Part shown: piece by piece, positions 43,047-50,810 of the stretch
Numbering within the stretch: the first letter of the stretch is position 1
Layout of the letters: each line of letters opens with the position of its first letter
Notes under the pieces: model-generated
Told to the model about the DNA's origin: nothing
The model's input: the letters and a program-made list of their open reading frames with translations, nothing else
The model's database searches: none
Program-made: the position numbers and the translations under genes
Source of the DNA: an uncultured Clostridia bacterium
GTDB taxonomy: Bacteria > Bacillota > Clostridia > Christensenellales > CAG-917
Assembly: GCA_947165815.1 (NCBI GenBank)
Contig: CAMVBZ010000003.1
Span: forward strand, 1-51,160
DNA length: 51,160 nt
Direction: 5' to 3'

Positions 43047-44666
43047 TTATTTCTTTCTCTTATTCATTGGTACATAAACATTTCTTGTTCCAACGTGAAT
43101 ATATTGTGGACGTATAATCTTTCCTGCAACTAAGAGTTCTTCCATTCTGTGTGCACTCCATCCAACTACTCTAGATACTGCAAATAAAGGAGTAAATAAT
43201 TCATCTGGTATTCCAAGCATTCTGTATCCAAATCCACTATAGAAGTCTACATTTGGACATACACCTTTATAAATCTTTCTCTTCTTTGCAATGAGTTCTG
43301 TTGCAAATGTTGCTACATCTGTATAGAGTTTATATTCATCTTCTAAGCCTTTTTCGATAGCCAAATTCTTTATATATTCCTTGAGGACTACTGCTCTTGG
43401 ATCAGATAATGTATAAACAGCATGTCCCATACCATAAATAAGACCCTTTCCATCAAATGCTTTCCCATCTAAGATATCATTAAGATAATTATAAACTTCG
43501 TTCTCATCTCTCCAATCAGATACACTCTTCTTTAAATCGTCCATCATTTGTACAACCTTTAAGTTTGCACCACCATGCTTTGGTCCTTTTAATGAACAAA
43601 GTGCAGCTGCAATTGCAGAATATGTGTCTGTTCCTGTAGATGTTACAACATGAGTTGTAAAGGAAGAGTTATTACCACCACCGTGCTCAGCATGTAATAC
43701 TAAGTAAGCATCTAATAATTGTGCTTCTGTATCTGTGAATTTTCCATCTGGTCTTAATAAGTAAAGAATGTTTTCAGCAGCTGAATACTCTGGATTTGGA
43801 TTATGAATAATTAAACTTTGATTCTCATTATAATGTATATAAGCTTGATAACTATATATAGCAAGCATCGGAAATACAGCAATGAGTTTCAAACTTTGTC
43901 TCATAACGTTTTCTAATGTAATATCATTAGATTTAGTATCATAAGCAGCCAAAGTTAATACGGATTTTGCCATAGAATTCATAATATCACTTGTTGGAGA
44001 TTTTAAAATAACGTCTTTAACAAAGTTACTTGGAAGAGTTCTATAGTTTGTTAATGTCTTTGTAAATTGATCTAACTCTTGTGCTGTTGGCAACTTTCCA
44101 TTTAATAATACATAACATGCTTCTTCATATGCTCTATGACGAACTTTGTCTGCATGATCTACTAAGTCTTTAACATCATAACCACGGAAGAACAATTCAC
44201 CTTCCATTGGATAGATATTCCCATTCTCTATATACTTACCATTAACTTCAGAGATTTTTGTAAGTCCAGCTTTAACACCAATTCCACGAATGTCTCTTAA
44301 TCCTTTTTGAACATCATATTTATCAAATAAATATGAATCAATGCTAGAAGCCTCTACAAAGTTCTTCTCCATATGAACAACATTGTCTGTAATCTTGTTT
44401 TGTGCACGATTAGACTTTTGATATGATTCCAATAAGGATTCATACATAGCATAGTTGTCCGCATTGGTTGTAACTAAGAAGTCTACAGTTACATTAAAAA
44501 TATCTGCTAGAATTGGTAAAAAACAAATATCAGGTAATCCAGATCCTGTTTCCCATTTAGAGACCGTCTTGTCACTAATATTCAATTTTTGTGCTAGTTC
44601 TTTTTGTGTCCAATTGTTTTGTTTTCTTAAGAATGTAATAATTCTCCCTAAACTTTTAGCAGTCAT
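43047..44666 (-). CDS. Citrate synthase with an N-terminal XRE-type DNA-binding domain
   Basis: The 539-residue protein fuses two domains in one uninterrupted frame. Residues 8-65 are a Cro/CI-type helix-turn-helix (TQKELAQKLNISDKTVSKWE, core at 20-39, then the usual PDICFLPILADIFNVTVDFL). After a linker of about 50 residues, 118-535 is a full clostridial citrate synthase: substrate histidines in HAEHGGGNN (325, 328), GPKHGGAN (His364), YGMGHAVYTLSDPR (His415) and NVDFYSGF (Asp474). It should condense oxaloacetate and acetyl-CoA. AAGGAGGG sits seven bases before the ATG at 44666. The fusion suggests an enzyme that also binds DNA, perhaps at the palindrome 23-45 bases upstream of its own start. 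Confidence 0.93.
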   Translation of the reverse strand: MTAKSLGRIITFLRKQNNWTQKELAQKLNISDKTVSKWETGSGLPDICFLPILADIFNVTVDFLVTTNADNYAMYESLLESYQKSNRAQNKITDNVVHMEKNFVEASSIDSYLFDKYDVQKGLRDIRGIGVKAGLTKISEVNGKYIENGNIYPMEGELFFRGYDVKDLVDHADKVRHRAYEEACYVLLNGKLPTAQELDQFTKTLTNYRTLPSNFVKDVILKSPTSDIMNSMAKSVLTLAAYDTKSNDITLENVMRQSLKLIAVFPMLAIYSYQAYIHYNENQSLIIHNPNPEYSAAENILYLLRPDGKFTDTEAQLLDAYLVLHAEHGGGNNSSFTTHVVTSTGTDTYSAIAAALCSLKGPKHGGANLKVVQMMDDLKKSVSDWRDENEVYNYLNDILDGKAFDGKGLIYGMGHAVYTLSDPRAVVLKEYIKNLAIEKGLEDEYKLYTDVATFATELIAKKRKIYKGVCPNVDFYSGFGYRMLGIPDELFTPLFAVSRVVGWSAHRMEELLVAGKIIRPQYIHVGTRNVYVPMNKRKK

Positions 44667-44688
44667 GGAATTACCCTCCTTTTTCAAC

Positions 44689-44711
44689 ATTGTTACTACA
44701 ACCTTAACAAT
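44689..44711. promoter_or_regulatory. Palindrome upstream of the XRE-citrate synthase start, candidate operator
   Basis: ATTGTTA (44689-44695) and TAACAAT (44705-44711) form a perfect seven-base inverted repeat with a nine-base spacer, the size of typical XRE operators. It begins 23 bases upstream of the start codon. No confident -35/-10 pair was found beside it. Self-binding by the fusion protein is inference. Confidence 0.45.
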
Positions 44712-44770
44712 AAAAAAGGAAAAAGTAAAGTATTTTATTCTACTAAACCGAATTATCTTGTGTTATTTTC

Positions 44771-44785
44771 TCTACTATGCGTAGA
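44771..44785. repeat. Short palindrome between the oxidoreductase and citrate synthase genes
   Basis: TCTAC (44771-44775) and GTAGA (44781-44785) pair around five bases. It lies just after the stop of the minus-strand oxidoreductase but has no T-run, so it is a poor terminator. It may be a second protein-binding site or chance. Confidence 0.2.
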
Positions 44786-44793
44786 TAATTAAT

Positions 44794-46182
44794 TTAACCC
44801 TTAAAATTCTTTTCAATAATATCAGCCATACAACCAGCATCTTTCCAAAGTTCATCGGCCTTTAAGCACCATTTTTCAAATTTCTTTGTTTTCTTTGGGA
44901 AAGATTTATAGTGTTTTTTAAGCTTACTTGCTTTACGCAAGGATTTTACAATGTTACTAATCGTAGATTTTCTTATGCCACCATTTGCTCTTGCATCTAT
45001 GATTTTATTTCCCAAATTAAGGATTTGTCCTGTTGTCATTTTATTAGCAAAAGCATAATTCATTTGTGTCATAACAGCCTCATCAAAGACAATGTTATGT
45101 TTGAATTCGTATTCATTCTCATCTTTTGTGGTGTCTATTGCCCCTACAAGCGTTGCCATAAGTTCGGCAAAGTTTGCACCTTGAGTACGTGAATACTTAA
45201 CATTTATAGGCCATAGAGCTTCTTTAGTAGGATAATTCCCATCTTTCATGGCATTTTCTACAACATCAGCAGCGATCATACAAAGATTCCAAGATGCTGT
45301 TACACCTTCACCGCTATATGGTTTAGTAATTGCAGCGCTATCTCCTATACATAGGAATCCATCTGAAACCAAAGAATAAAGAGCATGTCTATATGGAGTT
45401 GTTCCCTTTTCAATTTTTGGTTCTCCAACCATTTCAGGTAAATGTATTGTATTTTCAAAATCTTTATACACAGACTCTGCATATTCATATGAAAGGTTTG
45501 CGCCAATACCAATAACAGCGCCCTCTGGATCATCGGATGGTGCAATCCAAGTCTTATAATATGGATATGCTGTAGAAGTATTTGGTTTTTCTTTAATAGG
45601 ATCTGCCAATTTTACGTATCTTAGTATCACGTAGAACATATCCCTAGGAGATAAAGGTGTATTTTCAATACCATAGTCATCTGGCAATGCACAACGAACT
45701 GGAGCGTTAATACCAGAGCAATCTACAACCAATCTACAATAAAGGTCTTCTTCACCTTCTGCATTTCTAATTTTTACACCACAGATTTTCTTGTTTTCAT
45801 CAAAAATGAATTCTCTGAATTCAGTACTAAATTCATACTGCACTCCAAAACGCTTAGACCAAGAATGTAAATGATGGTTAAATCTCTCGAGATTAAATAC
45901 AGTAAATGGATACAATGTCTTCTTTGGATAATGGCCATATGCAGATTCGCACATGGTATAGTCAAAAGATGTAATATATTCAGGATCTCCTTCACCTAGA
46001 CGTGGAATGCCTGTCTTATCAAAATACACGCTATCTACGTGGAAAACAGTCAATCTCTTTCCAATTTCTTTTTCTGGAAGAGCATCTATTACTAAAGTAC
46101 TAAATCCTTTCTCTGCCATTAGTTTAGCAAAGTATGAACCTGCTGTTGCAGCACCAACAATTACTATATCAAATTCTCTCAT
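44794..46182 (-). CDS. FAD-dependent oxidoreductase, geranylgeranyl reductase-like
   Basis: The 462-residue protein begins with a Rossmann FAD motif, FDIVIVGAATAGSYFAKLMAEKG. It contains LVVDCSGINAP and the second FAD motif FLCIGDSAAITKPYSGEGV near residue 280, the pattern of the FixC/geranylgeranyl reductase/PHBH superfamily. The C terminus is basic and helical. The substrate cannot be told from sequence. GAGG lies five bases before the ATG. It is directly upstream of the citrate synthase fusion (127-base gap) and has its own promoter. Confidence 0.85.
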   Translation of the reverse strand: MREFDIVIVGAATAGSYFAKLMAEKGFSTLVIDALPEKEIGKRLTVFHVDSVYFDKTGIPRLGEGDPEYITSFDYTMCESAYGHYPKKTLYPFTVFNLERFNHHLHSWSKRFGVQYEFSTEFREFIFDENKKICGVKIRNAEGEEDLYCRLVVDCSGINAPVRCALPDDYGIENTPLSPRDMFYVILRYVKLADPIKEKPNTSTAYPYYKTWIAPSDDPEGAVIGIGANLSYEYAESVYKDFENTIHLPEMVGEPKIEKGTTPYRHALYSLVSDGFLCIGDSAAITKPYSGEGVTASWNLCMIAADVVENAMKDGNYPTKEALWPINVKYSRTQGANFAELMATLVGAIDTTKDENEYEFKHNIVFDEAVMTQMNYAFANKMTTGQILNLGNKIIDARANGGIRKSTISNIVKSLRKASKLKKHYKSFPKKTKKFEKWCLKADELWKDAGCMADIIEKNFKG

Positions 46183-46205
46183 AATAACCTCATATAATCA
46201 CTAAA

Positions 46206-46234
46206 ATTATATTTTAATCAAGAGAATTTTTCAA
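46206..46234 (-). promoter_or_regulatory. Promoter of the FAD oxidoreductase gene
   Basis: On the minus strand TTGAAA (46229-46234), a 17-base spacer and TATAAT (46206-46211), located just after the toxin gene's stop. Confidence 0.65.
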
Positions 46235-46237
46235 TTA

Positions 46238-46684
46238 CTATACTTCAAATTGGTTAACATCTTGTGGATTTTGTTTTAAATATTCAAAAAAATCATTAGG
46301 AGACATTGCAACCACTTCGGAAAATTTAAAATCATCAAGATTTCTAGTTATGATTAGATCTAAATCATATTTTTTTGCAGCAACTGATATTACTGCATCC
46401 TCAAAATCTTGCATTTTTGAACATAAAGCATCCCTTAAATCTTTATTTGTTATATCTATAATTTCAAATATTTTTAGCAATTTATCTATTGCATCATGAG
46501 TTTCCTTTTCGTTATGAATATATTTACGCATTATATAGTAAATATCTGTAACAGAAGAGGCTGTAATATATCCTCTTATTTTTCGTTTTGCGACATATCT
46601 AACTATTTCCTTTGCGATATCAGCAAATGGATAACGATTTTGTAAAGCATCAATTATTACACAATCATCTATTAAAACTCTCAT
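46238..46684 (-). CDS. PIN-domain toxin (VapC-like)
   Basis: The 148-residue protein has the PIN ribonuclease fold. The first acidic residues are in MRVLIDDCVIIDAL (D6, D7), then DFEDAVISVAAKKYDLDLIITRN and LDDF supply the other metal-binding acids. VapC toxins usually cut tRNA or rRNA. The start overlaps the antitoxin stop by four bases (ATGA), the normal toxin-antitoxin coupling. It carries no signal peptide. Confidence 0.9.
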   Translation of the reverse strand: MRVLIDDCVIIDALQNRYPFADIAKEIVRYVAKRKIRGYITASSVTDIYYIMRKYIHNEKETHDAIDKLLKIFEIIDITNKDLRDALCSKMQDFEDAVISVAAKKYDLDLIITRNLDDFKFSEVVAMSPNDFFEYLKQNPQDVNQFEV

Positions 46685-46896
46685 TTATTACTCAACCTCT
46701 CATCTCTTGCTTCTTCTAAAGTAATATCACTTGGAATAATTCCAAATAAAGATTCTGCCATTGCTAAACGATCTTCATATGGATTAGATAATTTAGCAAC
46801 AATCTTCCCATTTTTTGATATAAAAACATCTTCATCAACTGCTATGGTTAAATATTTTGACAAATTGTTTTTTAATTCTGTTGCTGAAATAGTCAT
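46681..46896 (-). CDS. Phd/YefM-family antitoxin
   Basis: The 71-residue protein starts MTISATELKNNLSKYLTIA and continues DVFISKNGKIVAKL, the Phd/YefM N-terminal DNA-binding fold. The C-terminal part (EDRLAMAESLFGIIPSDITLEEARDERL) should wrap the toxin. GGAGGTG lies seven bases before the ATG. Paired with the PIN toxin, it would repress its own promoter at the repeats just upstream. Confidence 0.9.
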   Translation of the reverse strand: MTISATELKNNLSKYLTIAVDEDVFISKNGKIVAKLSNPYEDRLAMAESLFGIIPSDITLEEARDERLSNK

Positions 46897-46912
46897 ATTA
46901 TTTCACCTCCAT

Positions 46913-46954
46913 ATTTCGTACTATTATTATAATAATTTCGTACGATTTAATCAA
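46913..46954 (-). promoter_or_regulatory. Toxin-antitoxin promoter with direct-repeat operator
   Basis: On the minus strand TTGATT (46949-46954), a 17-base spacer and TATAAT (46926-46931). The sequence ATTTCGTAC occurs on the plus strand at 46913-46921 and 46935-46943, 22 bases apart. One copy lies in the spacer and the other near the start of transcription, the expected placing of a self-repression operator. Confidence 0.7.
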
Positions 46955-46983
46955 GATAAATGTACATTATTTTTTTAAGGCAA

Positions 46984-47021
46984 TAAAAAAAGGATGCTCA
47001 AGTTAAATTCTCAAGCATCCT
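46984..47021 (-). terminator. Intrinsic terminator after the large lipoprotein gene
   Basis: On the minus strand AGGATGCT (47014-47021) pairs with AGCATCCT (46991-46998), followed by TTTTTT. Confidence 0.8.
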
Positions 47022-47044
47022 AATTTATTTTAATAAATTACGTA

Positions 47045-49306
47045 TTATGCAACATCTCCTGTTCTTACAACACGTACCTCATGTGTGGTATCGTTTATAT
47101 ATAAGTTATAAACACCAGTTTGAGAGAATGTTACAAGGTTAGAAGTTAATACTGATAAGTAAGATGTACTATCTGTTGCAATAGATAAATCATCAACAGT
47201 ATTATTCTTATTATCATAGAATGCATAATAATATGTTGCATCAGTAACAGTTAGATTTGAAATCATTGCTTCAGCAGTATTTCCTGGATTTGCTACAAAT
47301 GTCTTTGTTGCATGTGATGAAGATGAATCCATTACCATACCACCAACCATACTTACAGGTGTCTTATCTGTAACTATTACCTTCTTTGTGTTTGTATTAA
47401 GAACGATATCATATGTTCCTGCATTCAAGATCATTATTGTACCACTGCTTGCAATAGCAACTGATGAAGAAACAGAAGAATCTAATGTTACATCTGTCAT
47501 TACACTAGTTCCTTGTAGGAATGTGAAGCTTGTATAAGCAGATAATTCCAAATCACTTAATGTTACAAGTCCATTTGAATCAACTACTGCAGGATAAGTG
47601 TTTCCACCCGTCATATAAGAAATATCATCTGGTGTACTGCTTCCACCACCACTGCCAATTTCAATAATATACATATCAATACATGGATGATACATTATTG
47701 TATAAGTTGCTGCTTGTAATGTCTTAATATATCCATCATCTGTAATTTGAATATACTCTGCAAAGTTAGAAACACCATATACATCAGCAAGATGAAGTCC
47801 TTCAACATATGATGTTCCATCATAAATTCTTAATTCCATGTTTGCTGGAAGAGAACTTGTGAATGTATAAATATCATATCCGTTAGCAATTGCTGCAACA
47901 TTTGCCTCGGCATTAATTGTTGTTTCATGTGTTAGAACAAAAGCAATGTCTGTATATTCAGCAGAATCTTTAGCATATGTTGTTTTGTTCATAGGGGCTT
48001 TTTCAGACTCACCTTTTGCTTCTAATTCAAATGTTGTTGAGCTATTTGGAGCATAAATTGGATCTATTAAAATTTTGCTTGTAGCAGTATCAAATTCAAC
48101 ACCTAATCTAATAGATTCTGAAACAACCTTAATAGCTCCTTTTGTTCCTTCCATAAAGATAAATGACTTCCATAAATCTCCTGCATCTACAGCACTATAA
48201 CCATATACAATTTGGTTATCATGGTCTACGACTTCAAAATAATCATTTAATGAATATGTCAAATATCCATAGATATAATTTGTTTTTGGTGTGCCAAAAT
48301 CATATGTGATTTCATTCATTGGATACTCTACTACTGAACTATCAGATGCATATGTAACTCTTACTGTAAATCCATCATATTCAAATCCAGAAATAGATAC
48401 TGTTAATCCGTTTGGGGTACATACTACAGAAACAGTTGCACTCGTTACATCATTATGTACTTTGTTTTCTTCAGTAATATTAGTATTTGTATTTGGATAG
48501 AATGAATATGTTGTTGTATTGTCTGCTTTAGCAGCAATTGTGATAACATCATCTTTCTTTAATGAAATGCTATCTAATGACCATAAAATATGAGTATCAT
48601 CTTCTTCATCCTTTGTGAACTCTGCTCTTTCTGTTCCATTTACCATTAAAACGATCTCAGAGGATAACTTTGGAATTACTATTGTTGAAACTTCTTCTCT
48701 ATTAGAATCAAAGTATTTGTGACATCCACTACATTGATAATATGCAATGTTACCATCTGCAAGGAATGATGCAGGGACTGCATAATATAATGAACCAAAC
48801 GTATGTTCATGTGCTTTTTCTGCTAAAACAAATTCAGAGAAAGAAGATGTTTCAAAAGATAAAACTCCGTTAGCAATTGTTACATTAATTGTATCTACAG
48901 TTTCTCCATTAATATGGAATAATACATAGTCTTTAGTTGTATCTATGTTTAAGCTTGAAACTGGAACTTTAACAGTAACTCTTCCGCTTGGTTGAATTTT
49001 GCTTCCATCTTTTAAAATGGAAATATCTAATACATAAGTATTAGCTTCCTTGTTATAGTTTTGGTTTGTGAGTTTGTTTAATGCTGCACTCTTTTGTTGT
49101 GCATCTGTAATTAATGTACAAGTAAGAACTGCATCTGATGGGAACTCTACACCTTCTACTGTTGCGCCAGAATCTGCAATTAGTTTGTTTACATTTCCAC
49201 TAACTGGTGTATTGTCTCCACTGTTGTTTGTATCCTTATTGCTGTTACATGCAACTAATGCGAATAACATAAGAATAGAAATAACAACTATTAAAAACTT
49301 CTTCAT
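47045..49306 (-). CDS. Large surface lipoprotein with repeated beta modules
   Basis: The 753-residue protein has a signal peptide and lipobox LVAC (Cys20), then an Asn/Ser/Asp-rich spacer. About residues 50-165 match a pattern of clostridial surface proteins (DGSKIQPSGRVTVKVPV ... FHINGE ... FETSSFSEFVL). A short EHTFG ... YYQCSGCHKYFD segment (167-200), also common there, follows with a CxxC pair. Three C-terminal stretches (about 517-550, 620-646, 720-748) repeat the pattern A-x-TY-x-I ... K-x-V-I-V, suggesting small beta-sandwich modules. It looks like an anchored carbohydrate- or matrix-binding protein; no catalytic motif is visible. AGGAGG precedes the ATG. Confidence 0.8.
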   Translation of the reverse strand: MKKFLIVVISILMLFALVACNSNKDTNNSGDNTPVSGNVNKLIADSGATVEGVEFPSDAVLTCTLITDAQQKSAALNKLTNQNYNKEANTYVLDISILKDGSKIQPSGRVTVKVPVSSLNIDTTKDYVLFHINGETVDTINVTIANGVLSFETSSFSEFVLAEKAHEHTFGSLYYAVPASFLADGNIAYYQCSGCHKYFDSNREEVSTIVIPKLSSEIVLMVNGTERAEFTKDEEDDTHILWSLDSISLKKDDVITIAAKADNTTTYSFYPNTNTNITEENKVHNDVTSATVSVVCTPNGLTVSISGFEYDGFTVRVTYASDSSVVEYPMNEITYDFGTPKTNYIYGYLTYSLNDYFEVVDHDNQIVYGYSAVDAGDLWKSFIFMEGTKGAIKVVSESIRLGVEFDTATSKILIDPIYAPNSSTTFELEAKGESEKAPMNKTTYAKDSAEYTDIAFVLTHETTINAEANVAAIANGYDIYTFTSSLPANMELRIYDGTSYVEGLHLADVYGVSNFAEYIQITDDGYIKTLQAATYTIMYHPCIDMYIIEIGSGGGSSTPDDISYMTGGNTYPAVVDSNGLVTLSDLELSAYTSFTFLQGTSVMTDVTLDSSVSSSVAIASSGTIMILNAGTYDIVLNTNTKKVIVTDKTPVSMVGGMVMDSSSSHATKTFVANPGNTAEAMISNLTVTDATYYYAFYDNKNNTVDDLSIATDSTSYLSVLTSNLVTFSQTGVYNLYINDTTHEVRVVRTGDVA

Positions 49307-49345
49307 TTAAGAAACCTCCTAAACATTTCATTTTATTTAAATACC

Positions 49346-49374
49346 ATTTTACTACTTATATAACGAATTACCAA
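49346..49374 (-). promoter_or_regulatory. Promoter of the large lipoprotein gene
   Basis: On the minus strand TTGGTA (49369-49374), a 17-base spacer and TAAAAT (49346-49351), about 40 bases before the start codon. Confidence 0.5.
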
Positions 49375-49408
49375 ACAAAAAATAAAAAATGCACTATAAA
49401 AGTGCATT
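49375..49408 (-). terminator. Intrinsic terminator after the tandem GNAT gene
   Basis: On the minus strand a perfect eight-pair stem, AATGCACT with AGTGCATT, around a five-base loop (49388-49408), followed by TTTTTATTTTTT. Confidence 0.85.
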
Positions 49409-49421
49409 AATTATATTGTTT

Positions 49422-50306
49422 TTATAGGTCTTTCCTTACAACATAGAATGTATGACCTTTAGGGAAATTGTCTAACTTTTGAACAATTTCATAACCATTC
49501 TTCAAGAAGAAATTCAAATTCCAATCAAAAACTTCTTCTGCTACTACACTAGTTGCACCTTTTGCCTTGGCTTGCTTCTCAAAGTGTGCCAGTAGTTCAC
49601 TACCTAATCCTTTGTTTCTATATTCCTCTTCAGTCCATATTACCCAAATCCATGCAGTATCCCACTCTCCTACACCAGCCATTATTCCAGCTACCAATTT
49701 TCCATCTTTGTCTACAAACTTTCTATTGAGTTTTATGTAATCATGCTTTTTAGGAATCTTTGTTAAGCAGTATTCTTCTAATTTATCATCTACATATTCA
49801 CCTTGTTCTTCGGTTCCATCTTTAATCTCATAATCTATTGGTTTACATTCTCTAGATGGTACTTCTACATCTAATGGTTTATATAAACCATAATCTTCGT
49901 GTCCTTCTGGCCAATTTTTAATTGTTCCAAATAGTTTGTACCCATTTTTTTCATAGAATGGTCTTGCTTGGACATCTAGTGTTCCCAAAAAACACAAATA
50001 ACATCCTTTTTCTCTTCCAACATCCTCAACTGCTTTAATAAGATTGGAACCAATATCCTTACCACGATACTTTTCGTCAACCCAAAGGGTATCTACATAT
50101 AAAATTCCCCAGGCATAAATCTCACCTATGCATCCACCTCTCACATTGCCTTCTTTATCTACGGCTATTTTGGTAAAATCCTCATCATATTCTATATTTT
50201 CAAAATAACGAGGAACTATTTGAAAGTTGTATTCATGTGCAAGTTTTTCTATTTGCATAGAATCTTTTCTTGCACTTCTTCTTAATCTAAGTTCTTTTTT
50301 ATCCAT
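49422..50306 (-). CDS. Protein with two GNAT acetyltransferase domains
   Basis: The 294-residue protein contains two GNAT folds. The first (about 1-150) has VDTLWVDEKYRGKDIGSNLI, with acetyl-CoA loop RGKDIG, and ends RPFYEKNGYKLFG. The second (about 160-294) has WVIWTEEEYRNKGLGSELL and ends NFFLKNGYEIVQKL. In such tandem proteins often only one half is active; both loops look intact here. The substrate is unknown. AGAGGA precedes the ATG; the gene follows the flavodoxin gene by 17 bases. Confidence 0.88.
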   Translation of the reverse strand: MDKKELRLRRSARKDSMQIEKLAHEYNFQIVPRYFENIEYDEDFTKIAVDKEGNVRGGCIGEIYAWGILYVDTLWVDEKYRGKDIGSNLIKAVEDVGREKGCYLCFLGTLDVQARPFYEKNGYKLFGTIKNWPEGHEDYGLYKPLDVEVPSRECKPIDYEIKDGTEEQGEYVDDKLEEYCLTKIPKKHDYIKLNRKFVDKDGKLVAGIMAGVGEWDTAWIWVIWTEEEYRNKGLGSELLAHFEKQAKAKGATSVVAEEVFDWNLNFFLKNGYEIVQKLDNFPKGHTFYVVRKDL

Positions 50307-50323
50307 TATTATTTTTATCCTCT

Positions 50324-50797
50324 TTATATTATTTCTTCAAACCACTTTTTTAATTCTTCTTCTGTAATATTTGCTTTAAATCTCTTAGCAAATAATACTT
50401 TTGCCTTTGGTACTATACTTTGCATGTTCTTTGCTGCATCTGCAACTCCAGATCCACCGGACGTAGCAAAAGGTATAATTGTTTTACCATCAAAATCGTA
50501 TTGATCTAAGAATGTGTCTATAATTGAAGGCTCTCTGTACCACCAAATTGGGAATCCAATAAAAATATAATCATATTTCTTTATATCAGTCTTCTCTTTA
50601 ATTGCTGGTCTGCAAGATTTATCTTGCATTTCTATTGTGCTTCTAGAATTTTTGTCCATCCAATTCAAGTCTGCTTCTGTGTATAATTCCTTTGGAACTA
50701 TCTCAAATAAATCTCCTGAGGTGGCTTTAGCTAATCTTTCTGCAACACTTTTTGTAACTCCACTAGCACTAAAATATGCAACTAATATATCGCTCAT
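50324..50797 (-). CDS. Flavodoxin
   Basis: The 157-residue protein opens ILVAYFSASGVTKSVAERLA, the FMN phosphate loop. It has YDYIFIGFPIWWYREPSIIDTFL with aromatic residues for the flavin ring and IPFATSGGSGV as the third loop, typical of the flavodoxin_4 group of Clostridia. It probably carries electrons in an anaerobe, or acts as a small NAD(P)H-flavin reductase partner. AAGGAG precedes the ATG. It is followed by the tandem GNAT gene. Confidence 0.9.
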   Translation of the reverse strand: MSDILVAYFSASGVTKSVAERLAKATSGDLFEIVPKELYTEADLNWMDKNSRSTIEMQDKSCRPAIKEKTDIKKYDYIFIGFPIWWYREPSIIDTFLDQYDFDGKTIIPFATSGGSGVADAAKNMQSIVPKAKVLFAKRFKANITEEELKKWFEEII

Positions 50798-50810
50798 AAT
50801 TGTCTCCTTA

